A stretch of 64,000 nucleotides of DNA from Chryseobacterium indologenes. GTDB taxonomy: Bacteria > Bacteroidota > Bacteroidia > Flavobacteriales > Weeksellaceae. A program made the position numbers and the translations under genes. The first letter of the stretch is position 1, and every line of letters begins with the position of its first letter. The DNA lies in contig NZ_CP074372.1 of assembly GCF_018362995.1 (NCBI RefSeq), forward strand, positions 2,232,001 to 2,296,000. The letters are read 5' to 3'. The notes beneath the pieces were generated by a model. The model was not told the DNA's origin, made no database searches, and saw nothing but the letters and a program-made list of their open reading frames with translations. Below are positions 7,819 through 17,582 of the stretch, in pieces.

Positions 7819-8172
7819 ATGAACACCAACATCCACGATTACATCGTAAAAACAGAACAAAAAGAATGGCAACCTTTAATTGAAAAAGGAATTCATTATG
7901 AAGGTATTTTTGTAAAATCTTTAAAATTCGATCCGGAGAAAAACCGTTCTACCAGCATTCTTTTAAAATTTGAACCGGGAGCCAGCTATCCTTATCACAA
8001 TCATCCTGCCGGAGAGGAACTTTTTATTATGGAAGGTGATGCTACTATTGCAGGAGCCCAACTTGAAAAAGGAGATTATCTGTATACTCCACCCAATTTT
8101 AAACATTCAGTAAAGTCTGAACAAGGTTGTACGATTCTTTTTGTAATTCCTGAAGAAGTGGAGATTCTTTAA
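7819..8172 (+). CDS. Cupin domain protein (ChrR-like)
   Basis: This 117-residue single cupin domain shows motif 1 as PYHNHPAGEELFIMEG and motif 2 around PPNFKHSV, giving a two-His, one-Glu plus one-His metal site. The opening resembles the ChrR anti-sigma cupin group, which lacks the zinc anti-sigma part here. It is the second gene of the DoxX operon and ends at a hairpin terminator. It may be a small metal-dependent enzyme or sensor. Confidence 0.8.
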   Translation: MNTNIHDYIVKTEQKEWQPLIEKGIHYEGIFVKSLKFDPEKNRSTSILLKFEPGASYPYHNHPAGEELFIMEGDATIAGAQLEKGDYLYTPPNFKHSVKSEQGCTILFVIPEEVEIL

Positions 8173-8181
8173 TTCCAAAAC

Positions 8182-8209
8182 AAAACCACAGTAAACTTAC
8201 TGTGGTTTT
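8182..8209. terminator. Bidirectional hairpin terminator
   Basis: A stem of about 12 bp (AAAACCACAGTA and its complement) followed by a T run. It lies between the cupin gene and the convergent gene at 8232. Confidence 0.75.
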
Positions 8210-8231
8210 TATGATTAAAAAAGGATTGGAA

Positions 8232-9341
8232 TTATTTCAAAACTGTTTTGTCCGCTGACATTGGTCTGAAAACAATTAATGTTTTTTTCTTTCTCACAAT
8301 ATCTACCAAAGTCTGGACTGAAAAGGTGAGAATAATATACAGTACAATAAGCACCATTACATAGCCAATACTATGCTGTCTGTACCCAAAAATACCTTTT
8401 CCCCATGAGATCAGTATCCATTGGATCATATACATTGAAGTCAGGTTTCTGCTGCAATATTTTAAAACTTTAATTGCCTTATTTTCCTTGCTGTTTACCG
8501 TGAGAGTATAGATAATCCACAGGAAGATCAGCGTCCAGCCTGCAAAATAAACAACTCCTCCGGGTCCCATATGATAGAAACCGTTGTAATTGTATTCGCC
8601 ATACAGAAAAACCAATGGCGCACCAACTGCAACGAAAACCAATCCCACATACAGCATATTTCTAAATAATTGTTTGCTGTTGTAGTTCAACTCCTGGAAC
8701 CATTTTCCGAAAAACATTCCGATGATGATAAAAGCCATCCATGGAAAAACAGGAAAATACACGTAAGCCGGATAGTCAGTATTAAAAAGAAGATCCAGAA
8801 TATAATTGATCACAGGATAGTCCAGGTTAATTCCACTAACTTCTCTGGATATCAATGCAACGAACAGACCTATCGCCAGAATGATGTATTTATTTTTCAC
8901 ATACTCTCTGATAAACCCGACAAACAGCAAAGACATTCCTGCCAGCTGTAAAATATCACCCAACTGTACCAGATAAACATATTGTTGCTCTATAGGAGCA
9001 TGCCATCCGTATTTTTGGATAAAATTATCAGGAGCAAAATTAAAAATCACAGGGATCATAAACTTCATAAAATTCATAAACAAGCCTGCAAATACCAGTA
9101 AAACACCACGTTTCAAAGCACTCTTAAGACTTTGATGGCTGGAAGTCATAAAGGTAATTCCCATGCAAATCAGGAAAATGGAAGTTCCCCTTCCGAGAAA
9201 AACAATAAAACTGCCAATGGCTGTTTCGTATTGTGATTTTACATTGGCATACACCAGCAAGGTATGTATGATAATCATTCCGATGACACTTATACCTTTT
9301 ATTAAATCCAACGTGAGAATTCTTTTGTTTTGTTGTTCCAT
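8232..9341 (-). CDS. Polytopic membrane acyltransferase-like protein (HGSNAT/DUF1624-type)
   Basis: The 369-residue product has about ten transmembrane helices. It opens with RILTLDLIKGISVIGMIIIH, the LDLxKGxxxxxMxxxH start shared by heparan-alpha-glucosaminide N-acetyltransferase-like (DUF1624) and DUF418 proteins. A GRGTSIFLICMG helix and an FPVFPWMAFIIIGMFFGKW segment fit the same superfamily. Such proteins move acyl groups across the membrane onto sugars. The substrate is not deducible, and acyltransferase-3 membership is an alternative. Confidence 0.65.
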   Translation of the reverse strand: MEQQNKRILTLDLIKGISVIGMIIIHTLLVYANVKSQYETAIGSFIVFLGRGTSIFLICMGITFMTSSHQSLKSALKRGVLLVFAGLFMNFMKFMIPVIFNFAPDNFIQKYGWHAPIEQQYVYLVQLGDILQLAGMSLLFVGFIREYVKNKYIILAIGLFVALISREVSGINLDYPVINYILDLLFNTDYPAYVYFPVFPWMAFIIIGMFFGKWFQELNYNSKQLFRNMLYVGLVFVAVGAPLVFLYGEYNYNGFYHMGPGGVVYFAGWTLIFLWIIYTLTVNSKENKAIKVLKYCSRNLTSMYMIQWILISWGKGIFGYRQHSIGYVMVLIVLYIILTFSVQTLVDIVRKKKTLIVFRPMSADKTVLK

Positions 9342-9503
9342 AGTTTTAGTGAAGATTGTGGATTAGATGGATAAAATTGTATTCATTATTATTTTAAAAT
9401 AATATTTTTATTTATTCTAAATAAAATCAAATATACAAATTAAAATCACATCTCATAATTCATAAATAAATTTTCATAAATTATTAATAACTAAATATTT
9501 ATT

Positions 9504-9626
9504 ATGGAATTAAAGAGCTTTTTAAGCAAACTTTCTACCCAAATCCAACACACAAAACCAGATATTAAATTGACAAAACAAGTATTACTATCAACGAAAT
9601 ATCCTGTTACGAAAATTGTTTTATGA
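9504..9626 (+). CDS. Possible small ORF, 40 residues
   Basis: ATG at 9504 opens a 40-residue basic frame starting MELKSFLSKLSTQI. It sits in a 356-bp gap and is followed by a hairpin at 9660. The opening faintly recalls leader peptides (MExKSFxxKL), but there is no double glycine or core. It could be chance in AT-rich DNA. The rest of the gap is AT-rich and holds an 18-bp TATTATTTTAAAATAATA palindrome at 9387-9404. Confidence 0.2.
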   Translation: MELKSFLSKLSTQIQHTKPDIKLTKQVLLSTKYPVTKIVL

Positions 9627-9659
9627 TTGAATACAGCGATTACTATTTTTTTGAAATAA

Positions 9660-9687
9660 AAAACTCTTCCAGGGCTGGAAGAGTTTT
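9660..9687 (-). terminator. Hairpin terminator after cytochrome c peroxidase gene
   Basis: A 12-bp stem (AAACTCTTCCA core) with a 4-base loop and flanking A/T runs, just past the stop at 9698. Confidence 0.75.
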
Positions 9688-9697
9688 ATTATAATGA

Positions 9698-10840
9698 TTA
9701 TGACTTAGGTAATTCTGGTGGACGCATTTTGTATTTGTAACTGTTTAGGGTTTTTAAAAATGCTACAATATCAAAAACTTCGTCATCTGTTAAATTCAGT
9801 TTTTCTATCATTCCTGATTTGTGGGGAAACTTTGGATCATTGATCTGATCTGCTTTTGGAATTTCCTTTACCATTCCGGCATTATACATCATGACAACGT
9901 TCGCCAGCTCAGGGAAAAGTCCGTTATGCATGTAAGGCTTATTCTCAGAAACTTCTCTCAGTGTGGGTGTTTTGAACTTTCCAACATCTTCATTCTTTTT
10001 GGTAGCCATATATCTTCCCAGATCTTCATACTTATTTCCGTAATAGGTCAGCCCCAGATTATGGAACTTCTGGTCAGAAAAATAAGGGGTGTTATGACAA
10101 TTAATACAATTTGCTTTGGTACGGAATAAATGAAGTCCGTTGATCTCAGAATCCGTTAAAGCATCTTTTTCCCCGGTAACGAATTTGTCAAACTTTGATG
10201 GCGGACTTACCAGAGAGCGTTCAAATGTTGCAATGGCTTTTGTAATTTTCTCTTCTGTCACTTCCCCATTCCCGAAAGCTTTTACAAAGAAAGCTTTATA
10301 ACCTTTAATCTCTTTGATATTCTTTGTCGCCATTGACATATGCAGATTCATTTCTACCGGATTTTCGATAGGGGCTTTCACCTGCTCTTCCAAAGTTGCT
10401 GAGCGGCCGTCCCAGAAAAACGTTTTTGCATATCCAATATTTATTAAAGTAGGTGCATTTCTAGTTCCTGTCTGCCTGTTGTGACCAAAAGAAACTCTGC
10501 TTCCATCTGACCATCCAATTTCGGGATTATGGCAGTTGGCACAGGAAATCTGCCCGCTTTTGGATAACCTCGGATCAAAAAATAACATTTTTCCCAACTC
10601 CATTTTGTCTTCGGAATAAGGATTGTCTTCAGGAAAATTCATTTCAGACAAAGGTCCGATATCCTGAAAACCTTTCTTAGCTTCATCAAATAAATGCGGA
10701 GCAGGCCATTTGCTCTGGTCTCCACTGCTGTATAACGTACGAAGCTCTTCCACGGTATATCCCGTAGGGTGATTTGAAGTATAACTTAGTAAAGATATTA
10801 TTCCGGCCATTGCCAGAAAAGCAATATATCTGTCTTTCAT
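9698..10840 (-). CDS. Di-haem cytochrome c peroxidase
   Basis: The 380-residue product has two c-type haem motifs, CANCH (100-104) and CINCH (245-249), with the CCP/MauG domain pattern (LGKMLFFDPRLS before the first haem, FKTPTLREVSENKPYMHNG near the end). It has an N-terminal hydrophobic anchor or signal (5-20), so it acts in the periplasm, reducing hydrogen peroxide with electrons from small cytochromes. The spacing is that of bacterial CCPs. It is a single gene with a TATATTTG promoter. Confidence 0.9.
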   Translation of the reverse strand: MKDRYIAFLAMAGIISLLSYTSNHPTGYTVEELRTLYSSGDQSKWPAPHLFDEAKKGFQDIGPLSEMNFPEDNPYSEDKMELGKMLFFDPRLSKSGQISCANCHNPEIGWSDGSRVSFGHNRQTGTRNAPTLINIGYAKTFFWDGRSATLEEQVKAPIENPVEMNLHMSMATKNIKEIKGYKAFFVKAFGNGEVTEEKITKAIATFERSLVSPPSKFDKFVTGEKDALTDSEINGLHLFRTKANCINCHNTPYFSDQKFHNLGLTYYGNKYEDLGRYMATKKNEDVGKFKTPTLREVSENKPYMHNGLFPELANVVMMYNAGMVKEIPKADQINDPKFPHKSGMIEKLNLTDDEVFDIVAFLKTLNSYKYKMRPPELPKS

Positions 10841-10863
10841 TTAATGATAAATACTAAACCTTG

Positions 10864-10871
10864 CAAATATA
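10864..10871 (-). promoter_or_regulatory. -7 promoter box of cytochrome c peroxidase gene
   Basis: TATATTTG on the minus strand, 23 bases before the ATG. A TTTTG lies about 21 bases further upstream, a fitting -33 element. Confidence 0.6.
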
Positions 10872-10966
10872 GCTTTATTAAACAGCTCATTGCAAAATGT
10901 TTATCAGATAAACAATATCTAAAATTTCACTTCTTTTTCAAAACTGAAGATCTCCAGACAGTATCA

Positions 10967-11410
10967 TTATGGCTTTTGAAAAACAGATTGAAAATTAAAT
11001 GCATAGGAAGATGAACCTTTTTCCTGTAAATATTCTAACCGCTTCATTGCCTCATCAGTAGTTGGATATTCTTTATCTTTAATCCACCATAAAGCATAAT
11101 AGGCCTTTCCATATTTTTGAAACCATTCTTTTCTTCTTCTTACAAAGTCAACATGGAATGTCTTATAAGTATAGTATTCCAATGATTCTATATCTTTCCA
11201 TACGGATATATTGATAATAATTTGTTCATCATTAAACGGATTGAAGCTCGTAGCATTGTTTTCATCATCTTTTAATCTCCAGATAAATCCATCGCTTTCT
11301 TCTGCCAACCGGTTTACTGAATCCAAATGGCTGACAAACTCATTCATTACCGGATCTTCTATGTTGGTTCCTATCATTCGGGCAACATTAATTTGTGCTA
11401 GCTGGTACAT
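10967..11410 (-). CDS. DUF3291 domain protein
   Basis: From the ATG at 11410 the product has 147 residues and begins YQLAQINVARM, the usual start of DUF3291 proteins. The upstream ATG at 11485 adds 25 residues of low quality and is not favoured. Core features are SDGFIWRLKDD and the AYYALWWI segment. The fold is thought to be a ferredoxin-like antibiotic-monooxygenase relative; no reaction is known. It is divergent from an HxlR regulator gene, which probably controls it. Confidence 0.8.
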   Translation of the reverse strand: MYQLAQINVARMIGTNIEDPVMNEFVSHLDSVNRLAEESDGFIWRLKDDENNATSFNPFNDEQIIINISVWKDIESLEYYTYKTFHVDFVRRRKEWFQKYGKAYYALWWIKDKEYPTTDEAMKRLEYLQEKGSSSYAFNFQSVFQKP

Positions 11411-11503
11411 TTTTTTATTTCTTTTATTCTGATTAATATTGTGTAAAAATAGCTTCTGTACCATTAGCTTGAAATAACTATCCATTTAGATACTATAAAA
11501 AAA

Positions 11504-11866
11504 ATGAAAAAAGAATGTGTGACTTCCTATATCAATGTTGATCAAAAATCTTATCCCTGTGCAGTAAGTTTTGTCATGGACCTCATTGGTGGGAGGTGGA
11601 AAGGCGTTATCCTCTGCCACTTAAAAAATGGAGATAAAAGATTTGGTGAATTAAAAAAAGAGCTTTCTTTTATTACAGAAACAACTTTAAGTATTCAGCT
11701 GAGACAATTGGAAAGAGATCAGTTAATAACGCGGACAGTATTTGGAACAAAACCTCCTGTCAAAGTGGTCTACAGCCTATCAAATTTAGGTCTGTCATTT
11801 ATTCCTTTATTGGATCATATCAATGATTGGGGCAAAATTATTCTGGAAAATAAAAAAGTTATTTAA
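11504..11866 (+). CDS. HxlR family transcriptional regulator
   Basis: This 120-residue winged-helix protein carries the HxlR hallmarks: Cys-containing PCAVSFVMDLIGGRWKG, then RFGELKKEL, TTLSIQLRQLERDQLI and a wing before YSLSNLG. HxlR proteins respond to aldehydes or to oxidative or electrophile stress, often through the conserved N-terminal Cys. It is transcribed away from the DUF3291 gene, the usual layout for a regulator and its target. Confidence 0.9.
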   Translation: MKKECVTSYINVDQKSYPCAVSFVMDLIGGRWKGVILCHLKNGDKRFGELKKELSFITETTLSIQLRQLERDQLITRTVFGTKPPVKVVYSLSNLGLSFIPLLDHINDWGKIILENKKVI

Positions 11867-11911
11867 ATTCCTCCATACTTCTAAATGATTCGCAAATATT
11901 CTGCATAATAA

Positions 11912-11944
11912 AACCCCGCGGTAAACAAAGTTTACCGCGGGGTT
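11912..11944. terminator. Bidirectional GC-rich hairpin terminator
   Basis: A perfect 15-bp stem (AACCCCGCGGTAAAC and its complement) with a 3-base loop. It separates the convergent HxlR and dnaK genes and is the most GC-rich hairpin in the window. Confidence 0.8.
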
Positions 11945-11976
11945 GATTTATAATTAAATGTTAGTATTTACATCTA

Positions 11977-13875
11977 TTATTTTACTTCTTCGAAGTCTGC
12001 ATCCTGTACATCTTCAGCTCCGGCGTTTCCACCAGCATTCTGAGCTCCGGCACCTGCATCAGCACCTGGCTGTTGACCCGCTGCATATAATTCTTCAGAA
12101 GCTGCCATCCATGCTGCATCTAATGCTTCAGTTTTAGCTTTTACATCATCAACATTTTTAGCTTCAAAAGCAGTTTTTAATTCTGCGTGAGCTGCTTCGA
12201 TAGCTGCTTTTTTGTCAGCAGAAAGTTTCTCACCGAATTCTTTCAATTGCTTTTCAGTCTGGAAGATCAATCCGTCAGCTTTGTTGAAGATCTCAACTTC
12301 TTCTTTTCTCTTAGCATCTGCTGCAGAGTTTTCCTGAGCTTCTTTCTTCATTCTTTCGATTTCTTCGTCAGAAAGACCTGAAGAAGCCTGGATTTTAATA
12401 GACTGCTCTTTACCAGTTCCTTTATCTTTAGCAGATACGCTTAGGATACCATTCGCATCAATATCGAAAGTTACTTCAATCTGAGGAACTCCTCTTGGTG
12501 CTGGTGGAATATCCTGAAGATCAAATCTACCAATTTCTTTGTTATCGTTGAACATTGATCTTTCTCCCTGTCCTACTCTGATGCTTACAGCTGGCTGGTT
12601 GTCAGAAGCTGTAGAGAATACTTCAGATTTTTTAGTTGGGATCGTAGTGTTCGCTTCAATTAATTTAGTGAATACAGAACCCATTGTTTCGATACCTAAA
12701 GAAAGTGGAGTAACGTCAAGTAATAATACATCTTTTACATCACCTGTCAATACACCTCCCTGAATAGCTGCACCAATTGCTACAACCTCATCCGGGTTAA
12801 CTCCTTTAGATGGTTTTTTACCGAAGAATTTTTCTACTTCTTCCTGAATGATCGGGATTCTTGTAGAACCACCTACCAAGATTACTTCGTCAATATCAGA
12901 AGTTGATAAACCAGCATCTTTTAAAGCTTTAGCAACAGGCTCCATAGATCTTCTTACAAGATCAGCAGATAATTGCTCGAATTTAGCTTTCGTTAAACTC
13001 TTCACTAAGTGCTTAGGACCTGTAGCAGTAGCCGTGATATATGGTAAGTTGATTTCAGTCTGTGGAGAAGAAGATAATTCAATTTTAGCTTTTTCAGCAG
13101 CTTCTTTCAATCTTTGTAATGCAATTGCATCAGATTTTAAGTCTACTCCTTCTTCAGCTTTGAACTCATCAGCCATCCAGTTGATGATCACATCATCAAA
13201 GTCATCACCTCCTAAGTGAGTATCACCGTTTGTAGATAATACTTCGAATACACCGTCTCCTAAATCTAGGATAGAGATATCGAAAGTACCACCACCAAGG
13301 TCATATACTGCGATTTTCTGATCTTTATGGTTTTTATCAAGACCGTAAGCTAACGCTGCAGCTGTAGGTTCGTTGATAATTCTTTCTACTTTAAGACCAG
13401 CGATTTCACCAGCTTCTTTAGTAGCTTGTCTTTGTGCATCGTTAAAATATGCAGGAACAGTGATTACCGCTCTTGTTACTTCCTGTCCAAGATAATCTTC
13501 AGCAGTTTTCTTCATTTTCTGAAGAGTCATAGCAGAAATTTCCTGTGGAGTATATTCTCTATCGTCGATTTTTACTTTTACAGTATCGTTTGGTCCAGCA
13601 ACTACTTTATAAGGTACTCTTGTGATTTCAGAAGCATCATCTTTAAAGTGTGTTCCGATAAATCTTTTGATAGAGTAAACAGTTTTTGTTGGATTCGTTA
13701 CAGCCTGTCTTTTTGCAGGATCACCTACTTTTCTTTCTCCGTCTTCTGTAAAAGCTACAATAGAAGGAGTAGTTCTCTTACCTTCTGCGTTAGGAATAAC
13801 AACAGGGTCTTTACCCTCCATTACAGCAACACAAGAGTTGGTTGTTCCTAAGTCAATTCCAATTATTTTACTCAT
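11977..13875 (-). CDS. dnaK: Molecular chaperone DnaK (Hsp70)
   Basis: The 632-residue product is full-length Hsp70. It starts [16 protein letters not shown] (phosphate-1 loop), has [17 protein letters not shown], the phosphate-2 motif YDLGGGTFD and the adenosine motif VGGSTRIP. A substrate-binding domain follows (about 390-505), then a helical lid, a Gly/Ala-rich linker and the conserved tail [12 protein letters not shown]. It folds and protects cytoplasmic proteins with DnaJ and GrpE, neither of which is in this window. Highly biased codon use makes several long antisense frames open across it. It is transcribed alone. Confidence 0.98.
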   Translation of the reverse strand: MSKIIGIDLGTTNSCVAVMEGKDPVVIPNAEGKRTTPSIVAFTEDGERKVGDPAKRQAVTNPTKTVYSIKRFIGTHFKDDASEITRVPYKVVAGPNDTVKVKIDDREYTPQEISAMTLQKMKKTAEDYLGQEVTRAVITVPAYFNDAQRQATKEAGEIAGLKVERIINEPTAAALAYGLDKNHKDQKIAVYDLGGGTFDISILDLGDGVFEVLSTNGDTHLGGDDFDDVIINWMADEFKAEEGVDLKSDAIALQRLKEAAEKAKIELSSSPQTEINLPYITATATGPKHLVKSLTKAKFEQLSADLVRRSMEPVAKALKDAGLSTSDIDEVILVGGSTRIPIIQEEVEKFFGKKPSKGVNPDEVVAIGAAIQGGVLTGDVKDVLLLDVTPLSLGIETMGSVFTKLIEANTTIPTKKSEVFSTASDNQPAVSIRVGQGERSMFNDNKEIGRFDLQDIPPAPRGVPQIEVTFDIDANGILSVSAKDKGTGKEQSIKIQASSGLSDEEIERMKKEAQENSAADAKRKEEVEIFNKADGLIFQTEKQLKEFGEKLSADKKAAIEAAHAELKTAFEAKNVDDVKAKTEALDAAWMAASEELYAAGQQPGADAGAGAQNAGGNAGAEDVQDADFEEVK

Positions 13876-13977
13876 AATATTTTATATTTTTTCTATTTTT
13901 AAATTTAATTTACACTCTCAATTTCTCAATATCTGTACCATTCAAAGAATTGTGACAAAATGACACAATAAAAATAA

Positions 13978-14000
13978 AAACCCCGATAAAATCGAGGCTT
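13978..14000 (-). terminator. Hairpin terminator after M43 protease gene
   Basis: A stem of GCCTCGAT pairing with ATCGGGG-type sequence (one mismatch) and a long T run on the minus strand, downstream of the stop at 14029. Confidence 0.6.
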
Positions 14001-14028
14001 TGTATGATTTAATATGGAAATATTTTCA

Positions 14029-15267
14029 TTATTTTTTGATAAACTTCATAGATTTCACGAAGTCTTTGCCATTGTAAGTTCTTACATAATAAACACCACT
14101 GGCAAAATCTTTCACATCAATTTTATCTGTTTCATTTTTAATAAATGCTTTTTTCACAAGTCTTCCTTCAGCGTTGAAAATCTCTACTTCATTAATTGGT
14201 GCTAAAGGAGAAGCAATAGAAATATACTGTGTAGTAGGATTAGGGAAAAGATTGATAGAGTTTACTTTTTCCACATCATTTACGGATAAGAATGCACATG
14301 CATTGGAATTCAGAAGACTCGCTCTTGGCCCCGCCATTGTATTGGTCTTGATTGTTTTTTGATCATTCGTAAAGAATGCCATTTCTGTATCTGTCACATA
14401 ATCCATAAAATTCATGAACATGGCACCATTTGCAGTAGGATTACACATAAAGCCATTGTCAGGAAAAACATTACCACCGTAATGAGCATCATTAATGGCA
14501 GGAGTATCTGCACAGCCATCATCATTATCCGGCGTTCCACATGCGCTTCCATCTTCTCCCCATGGGTGAAGCAATCCAAAATAATGTCCTATCTCATGTG
14601 TAGCAGTTCGTCCCCCATTATAAGGTGCCACAGCAGCTCCTGTAGTTCCGAAATATTTATAGCCAATAGCAAGTCCGTCCTCCGGGAAACCGGCAGCGTC
14701 AGGCAGATAAGCCCAGCCAAGATAAGGACTAGGCATATTTCCTACCCATATATTCAAATATTTAGTGGGATCCCAGGCTGTAAGTCCGGCTGCAAGATAA
14801 TACTTATTGGCAAAATCAAAATTTGAAGCAACAGACTTTCTTTCTATACCAGTAGTAGAAGCTCCTGTAGGTGTTTTTGTTGCCATACAGAATGTCAACT
14901 CCATATCTGCAGCATAAGGCTTGAAGGCATCAGGAACAACAGAACTGAAGTTAGGATTTAATTTTCTGAAGTCATTATTCAAAATAGCAATCTGTGATGC
15001 AATCTGAGCATCAGAAATATTCTGGGCAGCACTTCCATAAAGAACATGCACTACAACCGGAATCGTAATTACAGTCTGTCCATTTTTAGCCATTGTATTG
15101 GCAGCTGCATTTTTACTGGTTAAATAATTTCGTAAATCTTCTTTTTTTGCCAAAGCCTGAGGATTTCTTGTATAAAACTCCTTCATTTTCAAATCAGTAG
15201 CACATTCTCTCTGACCAAATACATTAGCCATCAGAAAGCCGGCTGTCAATAGTAAAACTTTTTTCAT
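14029..15267 (-). CDS. Secreted M43 (pappalysin-like) zinc metalloprotease with T9SS sorting domain
   Basis: From the ATG at 15267 the product has 412 residues. It has a signal peptide, then a catalytic domain with HEIGHYFGLLHPWG (about residues 224-237; HExxHxxGxxH zinc site). The Met-turn FMNFMDYVTD lies downstream. Residues 336-412 form a type A T9SS sorting domain starting LFPNPTT and ending VKSMKFIKK. It is thus exported by Sec, moved across the outer membrane by T9SS and released or anchored at the surface. The longer start at 15291 lies inside the promoter box and is rejected. The peptide substrate is unknown. Confidence 0.92.
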   Translation of the reverse strand: MKKVLLLTAGFLMANVFGQRECATDLKMKEFYTRNPQALAKKEDLRNYLTSKNAAANTMAKNGQTVITIPVVVHVLYGSAAQNISDAQIASQIAILNNDFRKLNPNFSSVVPDAFKPYAADMELTFCMATKTPTGASTTGIERKSVASNFDFANKYYLAAGLTAWDPTKYLNIWVGNMPSPYLGWAYLPDAAGFPEDGLAIGYKYFGTTGAAVAPYNGGRTATHEIGHYFGLLHPWGEDGSACGTPDNDDGCADTPAINDAHYGGNVFPDNGFMCNPTANGAMFMNFMDYVTDTEMAFFTNDQKTIKTNTMAGPRASLLNSNACAFLSVNDVEKVNSINLFPNPTTQYISIASPLAPINEVEIFNAEGRLVKKAFIKNETDKIDVKDFASGVYYVRTYNGKDFVKSMKFIKK

Positions 15268-15288
15268 ATAAATATTATAAGTAGTCGG

Positions 15289-15296
15289 CAAATATA
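15289..15296 (-). promoter_or_regulatory. -7 promoter box of M43 protease gene
   Basis: TATATTTG on the minus strand, 21 bases before the ATG at 15267. It overlaps the alternative upstream ATG at 15291 and so decides the start. Confidence 0.6.
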
Positions 15297-15481
15297 ACTA
15301 TTCCTGCAACAAGATTATGGAATAAATGAGTAATTTATAGTAAAACTGTTGTAACTCTAAATTTAATTAAATCAATTGATTACCAATTTGCTTGTTATTA
15401 GCAAAGCAATTTAATTCACCATCCTTTAAAAATTAATCAAAGTTTAACCTAAGAAATAGAGGAAGAATCTTTGCGAATTAT

Positions 15482-15489
15482 TATTTTTG
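15482..15489 (+). promoter_or_regulatory. -7 promoter box of ppk1-ppx operon
   Basis: TATTTTTG, 20 bases before the ATG at 15510. An alternative box (AATCTTTG) lies just upstream. Confidence 0.5.
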
Positions 15490-15509
15490 ATAAAATATAC
15501 ACATTTAGA

Positions 15510-17582
15510 ATGTCAATACACTTTAATCCACGAGATATCACATGGCTTGCCTTTAATGAAAGAGTTTTACAGGAGGCCATGGACGAAAAAGTTCCCTTAC
15601 ATTTAAGAATACGTTTTCTCGGAATTTTCTCCAACAATTTAGATGAGTTTTTCAGAGTACGTGTTGCCGGATTAAAGCGTGCCATGGATTTTAAGGAAAA
15701 AGTGATTGCTGAATCTTTCTACCAGCCGCCTTCCAAAATCCTTCAGAGAATCAATGAAGTTGTCATGAAACAGCAATTGAATTTCGATAAAACCTGGAAA
15801 AAGATCCAAACCGAAATGGTTGATCAGAAAGTTTTCATTAAAAATTCCAAAAACCTGACAGCAGGACAAAAAGAATTTGTCAGACAATATTTTGATGAAG
15901 TGGTAGAATCCAATGTAATTCCTATTCTTCTTCATGAAAATACGCCAATGCCCTATTTGCGAGACAAAAGTCTTTATCTGGGGGTAGCAATGAGAAAAAA
16001 AGACTGGCAGTATTCCAGCAATTATGCTATTATTGAGATTCCTTCTCGTTTTGTAGGGAGATTTGTATTGCTTCCAACAGAAGATCCGGAAGAGAAAAAC
16101 GTAATGCTTCTGGAGGATGTGATCACTTTCAATCTTCCGCACATATTCTCTTATTTCGGATATGATGAATTTTCAGCCAATGCTTTTAAAGTAACAAAAG
16201 ATGCAGAGCTGGATCTGGACAATGACATCAAAACCAACTTTGCAGAAAAAATAGAAAAAGGACTCAAAAACAGAAGAAAGGGAAAACCTACCCGTTTCGT
16301 TTTTGATAAAGACATGGATAAAGCACTGCTGGAACTCCTTATCAGAAAACTGAATTTAACGAAAAAAGACAGCATTATTCCAGGAGGAAAAATTCATAAC
16401 TTCAAGCATTTCATGGATTTCCCAGACGTTTTTGAAGCCTATGAAAGACCTGTGGAAAGAAGCTCTTTTACTCACCAGGCATTTGAACATGGTGAAAGGG
16501 TGACAGATGTTATCTTAAAAGAAGATGTGCTTCTTAGTTTTCCTTATCACAAATATAATCCAGTGATTGATCTTCTCCGTGAAGCAGCAATGGATCCGGA
16601 TGTAAAATCTATACAGATCACCGCTTACCGTATGGCTAGCAGTTCAAAAATCATCAACGCGCTCATCTATGCTGCCAGAAATGGTAAAGAAGTGACTGTA
16701 ATGCTGGAACTTCAGGCAAGGTTTGATGAAGAATCCAATTTGAAATGGAAAGATATGCTTGAACCGGAGGGAATTACAGTTCTTGTGGGAATTCCCAACA
16801 AAAAAGTACATGCTAAACTATGTGTTATCAAAAAGAGAGCGCATAATAAAACCATCCAATATGGATTTGTAAGTACTGGAAATTTCAACGAAAAAACGGC
16901 AAGAATATATGGTGATCATCTGCTCCTTACAGCCGATCGCGGCATCATGGCAGATATCAATAAAGTATTCAATGTGCTGAAAAAACCGAAGGATGATTTT
17001 ATTCCGATTTTGAAAACTTGTAAAAATTTATTAGTTTGCCCTCAGTTTATGCGTGAAAAGATTGTTCACCATATTGATAAAGAAATCGAAGAAGCCAAAG
17101 CAGGCCGAAAAGCAGAGATCATCATCAAGGTAAATTCTATGAGCGACAGGCTACTGATAGAAAAGCTATATGATGCAGCCAAAGCTGGAGTAGTAATCAG
17201 GCTTATCGTAAGAGGAATCTATTGTGCCGTAAACCAGAAAGAGTTTAAAGAAAAAATAAAAGCCATAAGTATTGTAGACGAATATCTGGAGCATGCCAGA
17301 GTAATGTACTTCTACAATAAAGGGACAGAAGACATGTACATTTCTTCCGCTGACTGGATGACCAGAAACCTGGATTACAGGATTGAAGCTGCGGCTAAAA
17401 TCACTGACAAGAACCTTAAGAAAGAATTAAAAGATATTCTTGATATTCAGCTTAGGGATAATGTAAAAGCCAGAATTCTCGATAAAAAGCTCAGCAACGA
17501 ATATATAAGAAATGATAAAAAAGAATGCCGTTCACAAATAGAAACCTATAAATATTTAAAAGCTAAAACAAGCAAAAAATGA
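15510..17582 (+). CDS. ppk1: Polyphosphate kinase 1
   Basis: From the ATG at 15510 the product has 690 residues, the normal PPK1 length. It begins HFNPRDITWLAFNERVLQEA. It makes inorganic polyphosphate from ATP (reversible) at the inner face of the membrane. The phospholipase-D-like catalytic half carries the phospho-accepting His in NKKVHAKLCVIKK and the second conserved His in EHARVMYFYN, plus STGNFNEKTARIYGDH. A TTG start at 15471 would add 13 residues but spans the promoter. The stop overlaps the ppx start by 4 bases, so the two are translationally coupled. Confidence 0.96.
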   Translation: MSIHFNPRDITWLAFNERVLQEAMDEKVPLHLRIRFLGIFSNNLDEFFRVRVAGLKRAMDFKEKVIAESFYQPPSKILQRINEVVMKQQLNFDKTWKKIQTEMVDQKVFIKNSKNLTAGQKEFVRQYFDEVVESNVIPILLHENTPMPYLRDKSLYLGVAMRKKDWQYSSNYAIIEIPSRFVGRFVLLPTEDPEEKNVMLLEDVITFNLPHIFSYFGYDEFSANAFKVTKDAELDLDNDIKTNFAEKIEKGLKNRRKGKPTRFVFDKDMDKALLELLIRKLNLTKKDSIIPGGKIHNFKHFMDFPDVFEAYERPVERSSFTHQAFEHGERVTDVILKEDVLLSFPYHKYNPVIDLLREAAMDPDVKSIQITAYRMASSSKIINALIYAARNGKEVTVMLELQARFDEESNLKWKDMLEPEGITVLVGIPNKKVHAKLCVIKKRAHNKTIQYGFVSTGNFNEKTARIYGDHLLLTADRGIMADINKVFNVLKKPKDDFIPILKTCKNLLVCPQFMREKIVHHIDKEIEEAKAGRKAEIIIKVNSMSDRLLIEKLYDAAKAGVVIRLIVRGIYCAVNQKEFKEKIKAISIVDEYLEHARVMYFYNKGTEDMYISSADWMTRNLDYRIEAAAKITDKNLKKELKDILDIQLRDNVKARILDKKLSNEYIRNDKKECRSQIETYKYLKAKTSKK

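Noticed and set aside
13426..13851. A 141-codon open frame on the strand opposite dnaK
   Set aside because: It mirrors the biased codon use of dnaK; its composition (Ser, Cys, Phe rich) is not protein-like and dnaK is certain.
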